A DNA stretch of 51,890 nt from DP-19 sp041488235 (GTDB lineage Bacteria; Desulfobacterota; Binatia; UTPRO1). The notes below the pieces were generated by a model. It did no database searches, was not told the origin of the DNA, and saw only the letters and a program-made list of their open reading frames with translations. A program made the position numbers and the translations under genes. Positions 7,783 through 19,286 of the stretch are shown piece after piece (position 1 is the first letter of the stretch; the number at the start of each line of letters is the position of its first letter). The stretch covers positions 1 to 51,890 of the forward strand of contig JBGPOW010000005.1 of NCBI GenBank assembly GCA_041488235.1. Reading direction: 5' to 3'.

Positions 7783-8276
7783 TGTTCATCCATGTCCATG
7801 TTCCCGCTCGGAGAGTGCTACTGGCGACCGCCGTCACACTCGTCGCCGCTGGCGCTGAGATCGCCGGATCGTGGCGTGGCCACAGTCTGTTCCTCGTCGC
7901 CGACGCGTTCCACTTGTTCGCCCACGTGAGCATTTTCGCGGTCCTCCTCATCCCGGCCGGACGCTGGCACGAACAGGGAGAGGATGCGGTCAGCGCCGCT
8001 GTCCTGATCGTGGTGGCGTCCATCGCGGTGGCCGTGATCGTCGCGTCGCTGCGCCGCCTTCTGCATCCTGATGCCGCGCCGCCGGAACCGATGCTGATGC
8101 TCCTCTCTCTCCTCGGTCTCGGCGCCAACGTCACGACCGCCCTTCTCTTTGCCCACCCGGCGCGGACGCGGTGGTCGTTCCGTGCCGCCCTCGCAAGAGG
8201 GACAGCCCGCGGCGTGGTCATCCCGGCTCTTGATCCGTCGTGTTCACGTCGGTCGAGAGGCGTGGCTTCTCAGTGA
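7782..8276 (+). pseudogene. Truncated cation-diffusion-facilitator-like membrane protein
   Basis: About 164 residues with four hydrophobic segments. The second, GHSLFLVADAFHLFAHVSIF, matches transmembrane helix 2 of CDF metal exporters (consensus SLALLADAxHxxxD). Here the metal-site aspartate is replaced by His (HLFAH). After the fourth helix (residues about 105-130) the similarity stops at WSFRAALARG and the tail becomes basic and unrelated. A complete CDF protein needs two further helices and a cytosolic domain, so this is probably a truncated remnant. The start is either the GTG at 7782 or the ATG at 7752, and neither has a good ribosome site. It overlaps the convergent DUF1566 gene by seven bases. 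Confidence 0.5.
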
Positions 8277-9037
8277 CGACGGCCACGAGTGATATGCGAG
8301 CCTGCCGTCTCGGACGCGGCTACACCCCGCCGCGCACGGCGCGCGAACTGCAAACCCATCTTGCCGCGCCCGGTGACGAAAGCGGCGTGCTGCACGCCCC
8401 ACGCCTGCCCCGGGAAAAACGCGTCGGTCGTCGCCGACCAATAGAGATCGAACAGCGGCGGGGTCGGGCCGAAGATCGGATCGATGCAGGCGTCGTCGCT
8501 GCACGGCGTCTGGATCAACGTCCCGAGCTCCGCGAGTGTCGGCAAACGCCAATCGCACTGGCCCGCAAAGCACGATCCGTTCAACGTCGGAAAGAAAGCC
8601 GTGAACGCAGTGCCGTCCGCCGCGCTCCCCGACGCGCTCCACGTGTAGCCGTTGTCCTTGTCATGCACGCCGTCGTCGTCGGTCTTCTGCTCCCACTGCA
8701 AGCCGCTCAGGTTGTCGGTCACCGTCCCGTCGCCGTTGGCAATGAGCCGGGCGGCGTCACACGTCGCGCCCGTATCCTTCGTCTTCTTCTGCAGCTTCGG
8801 CCAGGCCGCGGCGTATTTCGCGACGCACTTGACGAACGCGTCCTGGAATTTCGAAGCGGTCCCCGCCGCGTCCTTCGCGAGGAGCTTGCGGACACAGCCT
8901 TGGTACGTCGCCGCGGCCGTGAATCGCCCGGCTTGGCACTTCTGCTCCGACGTCTGTCTCGCCGCGGCCGGGCTCGCTCGGAGGGCGAGTGCGGCGACGA
9001 CCGAGGACACCACCATCAGGCACAAGGATGTACGCAC
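8270..9037 (-). CDS. Secreted DUF1566 (Lcl C-terminal-like) protein
   Basis: A 255-aa exported protein. It begins at a GTG preceded by GGGAGG seven bases upstream. A signal peptide (residues 1-24, hydrophobic LMVVSSVVAALAL, then SPAAARQ) is followed by a Cys-containing helical segment with KCQAG and GCVRKLL, and then a DUF1566 domain. That domain shows GTVTDNLSGLQWEQK near residue 113, CDWRLPTLAEL near residue 168, YWSATTDAFFPGQAW near residue 207 and a terminal Arg-rich strand. The DUF1566 fold is carbohydrate-binding or C-type-lectin-like in some secreted proteins, but the function is not established. Cys pairs (CFAGQC, CSDDAC) suggest disulfides. A possible -24/-12 element (CGGCACG-N4-GTGC, 9066-9080, leftward) is weak. 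Confidence 0.8.
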   Translation of the reverse strand: MRTSLCLMVVSSVVAALALRASPAAARQTSEQKCQAGRFTAAATYQGCVRKLLAKDAAGTASKFQDAFVKCVAKYAAAWPKLQKKTKDTGATCDAARLIANGDGTVTDNLSGLQWEQKTDDDGVHDKDNGYTWSASGSAADGTAFTAFFPTLNGSCFAGQCDWRLPTLAELGTLIQTPCSDDACIDPIFGPTPPLFDLYWSATTDAFFPGQAWGVQHAAFVTGRGKMGLQFARRARRGVAASETAGSHITRGRRH

Positions 9038-9234
9038 GAGAAGTCCTCCCGCTTCGGAGGACGAAGCACGTGTCGTGCCGCGCCGCTTGTGTGCGGAAGC
9101 CCGTGCAGCCGAGGTCTTTCGACGCATGCCGCGCGCGTTTCGCACGAACGCTTCGCAGACAGCCGCTCATCTCGCGCAGCTGCGAACCGCGTGCACGGGA
9201 CAACCCGTCGCACGACGGGCGAAATGCATGATGG

Positions 9235-9417
9235 TCAGTCGCCGGTCGCGTCTGGAACGAAACCGAGGACGACCGCCCAGCTCGGGTGACCATGGTCGCA
9301 CTCGACGACGTCGCCTTCGAGCCAACATCCGTCGGTCGCCTGGCAGCCACCCTCGTCGGTCCATTCCATCAACGTTTCCAGCGTCGGCTCGTCGATCGTG
9401 GGGTCCGGCCATTCCAT
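9235..9417 (-). CDS. Small acidic hypothetical protein (60 aa)
   Basis: A 60-aa frame starting MEWPDPTIDEPTLETLMEW, with AGGAGAGGCAC placed correctly before the ATG, so translation is likely. It starts 10 bases downstream of the ACP stop and would be the last gene of the GroEL/acetyl-CoA synthetase/2-oxoacid dehydrogenase operon. The product is acidic, with three Cys and two His in the middle (GGCQATDGCW, then ECDHGH), which could bind metal. No signal peptide or membrane segment is seen. I do not recognise the family and assign no function. Confidence 0.6.
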   Translation of the reverse strand: MEWPDPTIDEPTLETLMEWTDEGGCQATDGCWLEGDVVECDHGHPSWAVVLGFVPDATGD

Positions 9418-9426
9418 GTGCCTCTC

Positions 9427-9675
9427 CTATGCTCGCACGCGCGCCGCGAGATACTCGACGGCCGCGTCGAGCGTCGCGAGCTTCGAATAATCCGATTCGG
9501 GTACGTCCACGCCGAGAGCGTCGTGGAGTACCGTCACGAAATTCAAAACGTCCATCGAGTCGAGATCGAGCTGGTCGCGGAAGGCGGCGCGCGGATCGAG
9601 GCGCGCGAGATCGGCCTCGGGCGCGACGTCGCCGAGCGCCCGTAGCACCGCCGCACGGATCTCGTCGCGCGTCAT
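9427..9675 (-). CDS. Acyl carrier protein
   Basis: An 82-aa acyl carrier protein of typical length. The phosphopantetheine attachment site is LDLDSMDVLNF near residues 36-46, with Ser in the DSM motif. The rest shows the four-helix ACP pattern and a helix-4 region KLATLDAAVEYL. The ATG overlaps the E2 stop by four bases. An ACP next to a 2-oxoacid dehydrogenase is not the usual arrangement. It might receive acyl groups made by the E2 or the acyl-CoA synthetase of the same operon, but that link rests only on gene order. Confidence 0.9.
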   Translation of the reverse strand: MTRDEIRAAVLRALGDVAPEADLARLDPRAAFRDQLDLDSMDVLNFVTVLHDALGVDVPESDYSKLATLDAAVEYLAARVRA

Positions 9676-10919
9676 AGTCCCTCCGGCGCCTGCAGCAGGC
9701 GGTCGACGGTCGCGAGAAAGCGCGCGCCGCGGTGGCCGTCGCTCACCCGGTGGTCGGCCGAGAGCGTCGCGGTGACGACCGAGCGCGGCACCACAGCGCC
9801 GTCCACCGACCACGGCCGCTCGACGATCCTCCCGAGGCCGACGATCGCCACCTGCGGCGGATAGATCACGCCGAACACGCTCTCGACGCCCTGCTCGCCG
9901 AGGCTCGTCACTGTGACCGTCGGCTGCGACAGCTCCGAGCTGCGCAGCGTGCCGGTCCGCGCGCGTGCAACGAGGTCGCGGAAGCGCCGCATCAGCTCGT
10001 CGAGATCCAGGCGATCGGCATGGTGCAGCGCCGGCGCCACCAGGCCGCCGCCGCGCAGCGCGATCGCCACCCCGAGGTGCACGTCGGGAGACGGCGCGAA
10101 GCGATCGCCGGCCCAGACGCCGTTCAGCTCCCGCACATCGCGCAAGGCGAGCGCCACGGCCTTCAGCAGCAGCGCGCCGGAGAGCACGCGCGCGGTCACG
10201 GGGCGCGCGGCGTTGCGCGCCTCGAGCCACACGAGCGCACGCTGCATGTCGATCGTCGTGGCGAGGTAGTAATGCGGAATCTCGCGCTTGGAGCGCGCCA
10301 TCGCCGCCGCGATCGTGCGCCGCATGGCGTCGGCGTGCGACGGCGGCGCCGTCGCGGGCCGCTGTGGCGCCGCCGTTGGCGCCGGCTGCGGCGCCGCGGC
10401 AGCTTTCCCGCCGAGCGCCGCCGCGCGCTCGACGTCGGCGACGCCGATCGCACCATCGGAGCCTGTGCCGAGCACAACCGCGAGGTCGACACCGAGGTCC
10501 GCGGCGCGCCGTCGCGCCGCAGGTGAGGCGCGGACACGACCGCTCGCGGCCACAGCCGGCGTCGCCGGCGCTCCCACTGCGATACTGGCCGGGACGCACG
10601 GTGCCGCTGGCGGTGACGCCAGCGGCACCGCGGGCACCGGGCCCGCTACGGGCAACGCCGTCACGTTCGGCGGCGGTGCGCCGGCGTCCTCGCGGATCAA
10701 CGCCATCACGGCGCCGACGGGTACTTTCGCGCCGGGCTCGATCAAGAGCTTCTCCACGACGCCACTCGCGAACACCTCGACCTCGATCAGGCCCTTCTCG
10801 GTCTCGACCTCGGCGATCACCTCGCCGCGCGAGATGCGCTCGCCCGGCTTGCGGCGCCACTCGATGAGCGTACCGGCCTCCATGTCGGCGCCGAGGATCG
10901 GCATCGTGAACTCGATCAT
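9672..10919 (-). CDS. 2-oxoacid dehydrogenase E2 (dihydrolipoamide acyltransferase)
   Basis: A 415-aa E2 component. A single lipoyl domain occupies residues 1-80, with the lipoylated Lys in EVETEKGLIEVEV. A Pro/Ala linker follows, then a peripheral-subunit-binding domain around residues 133-170 (SPAARRRAADLGVDL then GAIGVADVERA), a second Ala/Pro linker, and a catalytic domain from about residue 195 that ends with DHRVSDGHRGARFL, containing the catalytic HxxxDG. It transfers the acyl group from E1-bound TPP to CoA. The start overlaps the E1beta stop (ATGA). The substrate (pyruvate, acetoin or branched-chain) cannot be decided from sequence alone, and no E3 gene is present in the window. Confidence 0.92.
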   Translation of the reverse strand: MIEFTMPILGADMEAGTLIEWRRKPGERISRGEVIAEVETEKGLIEVEVFASGVVEKLLIEPGAKVPVGAVMALIREDAGAPPPNVTALPVAGPVPAVPLASPPAAPCVPASIAVGAPATPAVAASGRVRASPAARRRAADLGVDLAVVLGTGSDGAIGVADVERAAALGGKAAAAPQPAPTAAPQRPATAPPSHADAMRRTIAAAMARSKREIPHYYLATTIDMQRALVWLEARNAARPVTARVLSGALLLKAVALALRDVRELNGVWAGDRFAPSPDVHLGVAIALRGGGLVAPALHHADRLDLDELMRRFRDLVARARTGTLRSSELSQPTVTVTSLGEQGVESVFGVIYPPQVAIVGLGRIVERPWSVDGAVVPRSVVTATLSADHRVSDGHRGARFLATVDRLLQAPEGL

Positions 10920-11893
10920 CGCCGCTGCGCGATGCCACGCACGGCGGCGACGATCGTCGCCAGCTGCGGCAGCGCCGCGTCCTCGAGATGTTTGGGATAC
11001 GGGATCGGCACCTCGGCGCCGCAGACGCGGACGGGCGGCGCGTCGAGGTCGTAGAAGCCCTCCTCCGTGATCCGCGCGCACACCTCGGCCGCGAAGCTGC
11101 CGCTGCGCCACGCCTCGTCGACGACGACGGCACGCCGCGTCTTCGCGATCGACGCGAGAACGGTTGCCGTGTCGAGCGGCCGCAGCGCGCGCAGGTCGAT
11201 CACCTCCGCGCTCACGCCTTCCGTCGCGAGCGCGTCGGCCGCGGCGAGCGCTTTCGGCAGCGAGCCGCCGAACGTGATCACGCTGACGTCGCTTCCCGCA
11301 CGGCGCACGCACGCGCCGTGGAGCGGCGGCCGCGCGTCCTCGTCGAAATCACCCTCCATCGGGTAGAGCCCGGCATGCTCGAAGATGAAGACCGGGTCGG
11401 GCTCGGCGAGCGCGGCCAGCAGCATGCCGTAGGCGTCCTCGACGGTACCCGGCGCGACCACGGTAATGCCGGGAATATGCGCGTACCAGCCCTCGAAGCT
11501 GTGCGAGTGCTGCGCCGCCACCTGGCGGCCGGCGCCGGTCGCCATGCGCACGACGAGCGGCACGCCGAGCTGGCCGCCCGACATGTGGCGCAGGGTCGCC
11601 GCGTTGTTCACGATCTGATCGAGCGCGAGAAGGCTGAAGTTGACCGTCATCACCTCGACGATCGGCCGCATGCCGCCGAGCGCGGCGCCGATGCCCGCAC
11701 CTACGAACGTGGACTCCGAGAGTGGCGTATCGCGTACGCGCGCCGGTCCGAACTCGTCGAGGAGACCGTGGCTGCAGGCGTAGGCGCCGCCGTAGCGGCC
11801 GACGTCTTCGCCCATCAGGAAGACGCGCACGTCGTCGGCCAGCGCGCGGCGGAGCGCGGCACGCACCGCTTCGCGATACGTCACCCGTGTCAC
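10916..11893 (-). CDS. 2-oxoacid dehydrogenase E1 component, beta subunit
   Basis: A 325-aa E1beta of the transketolase-like PdhB/AcoB/BkdB family. It starts TYREAVRAALRRALADD and shows FLMGEDVGRYGGAY, RVRDTPLSESTFVGAGIGAA, a Gln/His-rich AAQHSHSFEGWYAHIPG near residue 125, and the C-terminal YPKHLED. It pairs with E1alpha to form the TPP-dependent heterotetramer that decarboxylates the 2-oxoacid. The GTG start at 11893 overlaps the E1alpha stop (GTGA). The usual length of about 325 residues is preserved. The DTPLSE motif is common to pyruvate and acetoin enzymes. Confidence 0.92.
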   Translation of the reverse strand: MTRVTYREAVRAALRRALADDVRVFLMGEDVGRYGGAYACSHGLLDEFGPARVRDTPLSESTFVGAGIGAALGGMRPIVEVMTVNFSLLALDQIVNNAATLRHMSGGQLGVPLVVRMATGAGRQVAAQHSHSFEGWYAHIPGITVVAPGTVEDAYGMLLAALAEPDPVFIFEHAGLYPMEGDFDEDARPPLHGACVRRAGSDVSVITFGGSLPKALAAADALATEGVSAEVIDLRALRPLDTATVLASIAKTRRAVVVDEAWRSGSFAAEVCARITEEGFYDLDAPPVRVCGAEVPIPYPKHLEDAALPQLATIVAAVRGIAQRR

Positions 11894-12877
11894 CGTGTCC
11901 TCTCGCCCGCCGCGGCGGCATACACGTCGCGCGTCAGATCCTCGACCGGCTCCCACGCCCCCAGCTCGGCGAACGCGACCGCGGCGTCGACCTCGGCGCC
12001 GACCGCCGCCTCGATGCGCGCGCGCTCGCCGGCGTCGAGGACACCGCTCGTGGCGAGCTGCGCCGCGAACGTGACGATCGGGTCGCGCCGCTTCCACTGC
12101 TCGACCTCCGCCTTCGTGCGGTAGAGCTCCGGATCGTACATCGAGTGCGCGCGGAAGCGATACGTGCGCGCCTCAAGCAAGTACGGCCGGCCGTCGGCGC
12201 GGACGGCGTCGACCGCGCGCCGCGCCGCCGCCTCGACGGCGACGACGTCCATGCCGTCGACGGCGGCCGACGGCACGTCGTAGGCCGCCGCCTTGCGCGC
12301 GATGTCGGGCTGCGACTGATGCCGCTCGAGCGCGGTGCCCATCGCGTACAGGTTGTTCTCGCAGAGGAAGAGCACGGGGAGACGCCACAGCGCCGCCAGG
12401 TTCATCGACTCGTGGAACTCGCCCTCGGCGACGGCGCCGTCGCCGAAGAAGCACGCGGTCACGCGGCGGCGGTCCTGGAGGACGTCGGCGAGCGCGAGGC
12501 CGACGGCGATCGGTAGGCCGCCGCCGACGATCGCGTACCCGCCGTAGAAGCGGCGGCCGACGTCGAAGAAGTGCATCGAGCCGCCGCGGCCCCGACTACA
12601 GCCGTTCGCCTTGCCGTAGAGCTCCGCCATGAGCGCCTGCGCCGGCATGCCGCGCGCCAGCGCGTGGCCGTGCTCGCGGTAGGTCGAGACGATCGCGTCC
12701 TCGGGCGCGAGCGCCTGCATCGCACCGACGGCGACCGCCTCCTCGCCGATCGAGAGGTGGAGAAAGCCGCGGATCGCGCCACGGCTGTAGAGCTCGACCG
12801 CCTCCTCCTCGAAGCGGCGAATGCGCAACATCTCGCGCCAGAGCGTGAGCGCGTGCGCGCGGTCGAGCGCCGACGCG

Positions 12878-12885
<8 letters not shown>
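11890..12885 (-). CDS. 2-oxoacid dehydrogenase E1 component, alpha subunit
   Basis: A 331-aa E1alpha. The TPP/Mg motif is FFGDGAVAEGEFHESMNLAA, ending with LCENN about 30 residues later. Upstream are STYREHGHALARG and GRGGSMHFFD, typical of the pyruvate/acetoin dehydrogenase branch. The phosphorylation-loop-like RAHSMYDPELYR is near residue 245. It starts at a GTG that overlaps the end of the acyl-CoA synthetase gene by eight bases. With E1beta and E2 it would produce acyl-CoA (acetyl-CoA if pyruvate is used) and reduce lipoyl groups, using an E3 from elsewhere in the genome. Confidence 0.92.
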
Positions 12886-14650
<1,765 letters not shown>

Positions 14651-14653
14651 GGC

Positions 14654-16267
<1,614 letters not shown>

Positions 16268-16281
16268 GGAGCAGGGTCCGT

Positions 16282-16296
16282 GCAAAGAGCCTACCA
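16282..16296 (-). promoter_or_regulatory. Candidate sigma-54 promoter for the GroEL-paralogue operon
   Basis: The reverse strand reads TGGTAGGCTCTTTGC with correct GG/GC spacing. Predicted initiation near 16270 would leave a leader of only about 3 nt before the ATG at 16267, so either translation is leaderless or the site is fortuitous. Confidence 0.35.
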
Positions 16297-16452
16297 GCGG
16301 CGACACCCTGGCCGCCCGCCGTATCGGCGCGAGATCGCGGGGTTCAGCATGTCGGCACGGCGCAGCCGTTCCGGGTGTTGGGAATCACGAGGAGCGCGGC
16401 GGCGGCGTGCCGGCGTTCCTCGCGATCGGAGCCGGATGATAGTCGGGATCTC

Positions 16453-17220
16453 ATGCTCCACGTGGACGGCGCCGAGTGCTCCGGCACCGGCACGATGGTT
16501 CGGTTCGCGGTCGCTTTCGCCGCGCTCCGCCGCCTCCCTCTGCATATGACAAACGCACGCGCGCGCCGTCCCAAGCCGGGACTGCGCCCGCAGCATCTCG
16601 CCGCCGTGCGTGCCTGCGCGGAGCTCTGCGGCGGCCACGCCGGCGGGATCGCCGTCGGCACGCAGGAGTTCACGTTCGTCCCCGGCTCCCGCATCCGAGG
16701 CGGGACGTTCGCGTGGGACATCGGCACCGCTGGATCCGCGGCGATGCTCGCGCTCGGCATCCTCCCGCTCGCCTGCTTCGCGGAGGCGCCGCTCACGGCC
16801 CGCATCACGGGCGGCGTATTCCAGGATTTCGCGCCGTCGCCGCACCACATGCGGCACGTCCTCGCGCCGCTCCTCGCCCGGATGGGAGCCGAGGTCGCGG
16901 TCGAGATCGTCCGGCCCGGCTACGTCCCGGCAGGTGCGGGCGTCATCGAGCTGCGCGTGCGACCCTTCGCGCGGCCGCTCGCGCCGCTCGCGCTCACCGA
17001 GCAAGGCCACGCCGGCCGCGTCTCGGGCGTGGCGCTCGCGAGCCATCTCGCGGACCGCCGCGTCGCGGAGCGGATGGCGGCGGCGTGCGAGACGCGCTTG
17101 GCGGCCGCTGGCGTGAGTTGCGTGATCGAGCGCGTACTCGACACGACGGCGGCGCACGCCGGCGCAAGCCTCGCCGTGTGGCTCGAAACCGCCAGCGGAT
17201 GCGTGCTCGACGCCGGTTCG
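16453..17220 (+). pseudogene. Truncated RNA 3'-terminal phosphate cyclase (RtcA-like)
   Basis: About 256 residues match RtcA: a degenerate N-terminus (DGAECSGTGTMVRFAVA; the family has GEGGGQ), ARRPKPGLRPQHLAAV, GSRIRGGTFAWDIGTAGS, and PGYVPAGAGVIELRV. The match stops at WLETASGCVLDAG near 17215. The reading frame continues to 17583 but into unrelated Arg/Pro-rich sequence that overlaps the hsp20 promoter and gene. RtcA is normally about 340 residues, and the C-terminal part with the adenylylated His (DHLADQ region) is missing. It is therefore probably an inactive remnant. RtcA makes 2',3'-cyclic phosphates, the substrate of RtcB, whose intact gene lies 9 kb to the left. Confidence 0.65.
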
Positions 17221-17330
17221 GCGCCACTATTCTCGCGCGGACGCCTACCGTCCGGATCAGAGGAGTCAGATTGCGCTACATCATCACCGCGATGCCTTGC
17301 GCACGCACGCGAAGGATCGGACGGAATCGC

Positions 17331-17342
17331 CGCAGATCTGCG
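17331..17342. promoter_or_regulatory. Candidate enhancer palindrome CGCAGATCTGCG
   Basis: A perfect 12-bp palindrome, continuing to GCGAA on its right side, 54 bp upstream of the GG of the hsp20 sigma-54 element. It shares both half-sites with the palindrome at 2266-2277 and most positions with that at 34060-34075. Confidence 0.42.
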
Positions 17343-17394
17343 AAAGCGACGCCACCGACCTCCCAGACCACGGCCCTTTTCGCCGAACCCGCGA

Positions 17395-17409
17395 TGGCAA
17401 GATCCTTGC
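17395..17409 (+). promoter_or_regulatory. Candidate sigma-54 promoter for the hsp20 operon
   Basis: TGGCAAGATCCTTGC matches TGGCACG-N4-TTGC at 10 of 11 defined positions with GG/GC spacing of 12. Initiation near 17421 leaves a 23-nt leader that contains AAAGGAG before the ATG at 17444. This is the strongest promoter call in the window. Confidence 0.65.
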
Positions 17410-17443
17410 GTCATCGTTCGATTGCCGTCGAAAGGAGACGAAT

Positions 17444-17869
17444 ATGGTACCCGCCCATTGGGATCCTGTTCGTGCCTTGCGCCGCAGGGAGGACGCCTTC
17501 GAGGAGTTCCTCCGCGAGCTTTTCGCGCGCGGCGAAGCCCACGTGATCACGCCGTCGGCGGACATCGCCGAATCCGACCGTGACGTGACGGTGAGACTCG
17601 CGATACCGGGCGCCGACCAGGAGCAGGTTCGCATCTCGCTCGACAACAGTGTCCTCGAGGTCCACGGCGAGACGCGTGACGGGCGCGACGAAGACAAGCG
17701 ACACTACTATCGCCAGGAGATTCGCTACGGAGCCTTCCGGCGGACGATTCCGCTGCCGGCCGAAGTTCAGGTCGAGGAAGCGAAGGCGAGCCTCGAGAAC
17801 GGGATCCTGACGATCACGATTCCGAAGAGCAAAGCGGCAAAGGGCCACAAGATCAAAATCGCCGCGTAG
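17444..17869 (+). CDS. Small heat shock protein Hsp20 (alpha-crystallin family)
   Basis: A 141-aa ATP-independent holdase. The alpha-crystallin domain spans residues about 42-135. It includes VTVRLAIPGADQEQVRISL, a VLEVHGE strand, the conserved YGAFRRTIPLP and the A-x-x-x-NGILTITIPK end motif. The short N-terminal arm (WDPVRALRRREDAFEEFL) is typical of class A bacterial Hsp20. AAAGGAG precedes the ATG by seven bases. It is the first gene of a six-gene rightward operon and sits just behind a sigma-54-type promoter. Hsp20 (HspX) is also a hallmark of the mycobacterial dormancy regulon. Confidence 0.95.
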   Translation: MVPAHWDPVRALRRREDAFEEFLRELFARGEAHVITPSADIAESDRDVTVRLAIPGADQEQVRISLDNSVLEVHGETRDGRDEDKRHYYRQEIRYGAFRRTIPLPAEVQVEEAKASLENGILTITIPKSKAAKGHKIKIAA

Positions 17870-17888
17870 TCGACAAGGAGTCACGCTG

Positions 17889-18374
17889 ATGAGAGTCGAA
17901 CAGCTCATGACGAGGAACGTCCGTGCTTGCAAACCGGACGATTCGCTGAGCGCCGCCGCGCAGATCATGTGGGAGCACGATTGCGGTTGCGTGCCCGTCG
18001 TCATCCCGGGCGACGGCGCGCCGACGCTCGTTGGCATGATCACGGACCGCGACGTCTGCATGGCGGCGTATACGCAGGGACATCCGCTGCACACATCTCC
18101 GGTGAAAGGCGCGATGGCGACACGGCTCTGCACGTGCCGGCCGACGGACGCGATCGCGGTGGCGCTCACGGTGATGCGGAATAATCGGCTGCACCGCATT
18201 CCCGTCGTCGATGCCGCAGACCATCTCCTCGGCATCCTCTCGCTGACCGACATCGCCCGCGAGGCTGCGCGTGCCCGCCCTGGCGACCGAGAGCTTTCTC
18301 CGACCTCGATTGCCGAGACGGTGGAAGCGATCGCGCGGCCGCGCACCACACCGCGGGACCTGGTAGCGCCCTGA
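17889..18374 (+). CDS. CBS-domain pair protein
   Basis: A 161-aa protein composed of two CBS domains. Strand motifs are VEQLMTRNVRACKPDDSL, GCVPVVIPGDG and LVGMITDRDVCM in the first, and RIPVVDAADHLLGILSLTDIA in the second. CBS pairs usually bind AMP/ATP or related nucleotides. Stand-alone copies such as mycobacterial Hrp1 accumulate in hypoxia. AAGGAGT precedes the ATG and the gap to hsp20 is 19 bases. The C-terminal 25 residues are low-complexity. Ligand and partner are unknown. Confidence 0.9.
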   Translation: MRVEQLMTRNVRACKPDDSLSAAAQIMWEHDCGCVPVVIPGDGAPTLVGMITDRDVCMAAYTQGHPLHTSPVKGAMATRLCTCRPTDAIAVALTVMRNNRLHRIPVVDAADHLLGILSLTDIAREAARARPGDRELSPTSIAETVEAIARPRTTPRDLVAP

Positions 18375-18429
18375 CGTCGGGTCGACCGCAGGGCGTTTAC
18401 GAAGCCGTATCGTTCAGGAGGAACTGTCC

Positions 18430-18687
18430 ATGGTCGGACCACGAACCGAGCACGCCGGGGGTCCCGCGACGATCAAGGTGATCGAGCTGGTCGGCGTCTC
18501 CGAGAAAAGCTGGAGCGACGCCGCGCAGGAGGCGGTGAAACACGCGGCGCGGACGGTGCGCCACATCACCGGGCTCGACGTCCTGCACAGCACGGCGGTC
18601 GTCCGCGACGGCAGGATCGTCGAGTATCACGTGAACGTGAAGGTTGCGTTCATCACCGAGGACGTGACCGTGGCGACGAGCACCTGA
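18430..18687 (+). CDS. Dodecin
   Basis: An 85-aa dodecin. After a 13-residue leader it reads IKVIELVGVSEKSWSDAA, then VRHITGLDVLHSTAVVRDG, then VEYHVNVKVAFITED, which covers the entire beta-alpha-beta-beta dodecin fold. The Trp in EKSW is the residue that stacks on flavin in known dodecins. Twelve subunits form a hollow cage that stores or buffers FMN/riboflavin. CAGGAGGAAC lies before the ATG. As part of the stress operon it may protect cells from free-flavin photochemistry during slow growth. Confidence 0.92.
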   Translation: MVGPRTEHAGGPATIKVIELVGVSEKSWSDAAQEAVKHAARTVRHITGLDVLHSTAVVRDGRIVEYHVNVKVAFITEDVTVATST

Positions 18688-18709
18688 CGCGAGTCGTCGG
18701 AGAGACGCC

Positions 18710-19273
18710 ATGCAGTTGCCGTTGCAGATCACTTTCCGCAACGTCACGCCTTCGGACGCGATCGACACCAAGATCCGCGAGCGCGCGGCGAAGCTCGACA
18801 CGTACTACGATCGCATCACGGGTTGCCACGTGCTGGTGGAGGCGCCGCACCGGCGCCATCATCAGGGCAAGCTCTTCCACGTGCGTATCGACGTGATCTT
18901 GCCCGGCACGGCGGTGGTCGTGAACCGCGCCCCGCTGGAACACCACGCGCACGAGGACGTGTTCGTCGCCATCCGCGACGCGTTCGACGCCGCGCGCCGG
19001 CAGCTCGAGGACTACGCGCGTCGGCAGCGCGCCGACACGAAACGGCACGTCGAGACGCCGCACGGACGCGTGTCGAAACTCTTTCCGGACCACGGCTTCA
19101 TCGCGACCGCGGACGAACGCGAGGTGTACTTTCACCAGAACAGCGTCCTAGGCGGCGCCTTCACGACCCTCGCCGTCGGCACTCCTGTGCGCTTCGTCGA
19201 GGAGGAAGGCGAAAAGGGTCCCCAGGCGAGCACCGTGAAGGTCGCCGACGGGAACGCGAGCGCCGCGTCGTAA
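18710..19273 (+). CDS. Ribosome hibernation factor (HPF/RaiA-like) fused to a cold-shock domain
   Basis: A 187-aa two-domain protein. Residues 1-110 are an S30AE/HPF fold: LQITFRNVTPSDAIDTKI, then KLDTYYDRITGCHVLVEAP, then HEDVFVAIRDAFDAARRQL. Residues 122-183 resemble a cold-shock/S1-like domain (HGRVSKLFPDHGFI, EVYFHQNSVL, GTPVRFVEEEGEKGPQAS). HPF proteins sit at the ribosomal decoding centre and form idle ribosomes; the second domain would add RNA contact. The long-HPF dimerisation domain is absent. The upstream stop is 22 bases away, and GAGAGACGCC is a modest ribosome site. It fits the operon's theme of storing machinery through stress. Confidence 0.9.
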   Translation: MQLPLQITFRNVTPSDAIDTKIRERAAKLDTYYDRITGCHVLVEAPHRRHHQGKLFHVRIDVILPGTAVVVNRAPLEHHAHEDVFVAIRDAFDAARRQLEDYARRQRADTKRHVETPHGRVSKLFPDHGFIATADEREVYFHQNSVLGGAFTTLAVGTPVRFVEEEGEKGPQASTVKVADGNASAAS

Positions 19274-19286
19274 GAGGGAGCTACGG

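Noticed and set aside
9066..9080. -24/-12-like sequence upstream of the DUF1566 gene
   Set aside because: The -24 matches well but the site is itself a near-palindrome (GCACGTGTCGTGC) and -12 reads GTGC; the gene is not an obvious member of the stress set.
8240..9289. 349-codon rightward frame over the DUF1566 gene
   Set aside because: The reverse strand has a ribosome site, signal peptide and DUF1566 motifs; this frame has none.
16375..17583. 402-codon frame read as a complete RtcA
   Set aside because: RtcA similarity ends near 17215. The remaining codons are unrelated and overlap the hsp20 promoter and gene.
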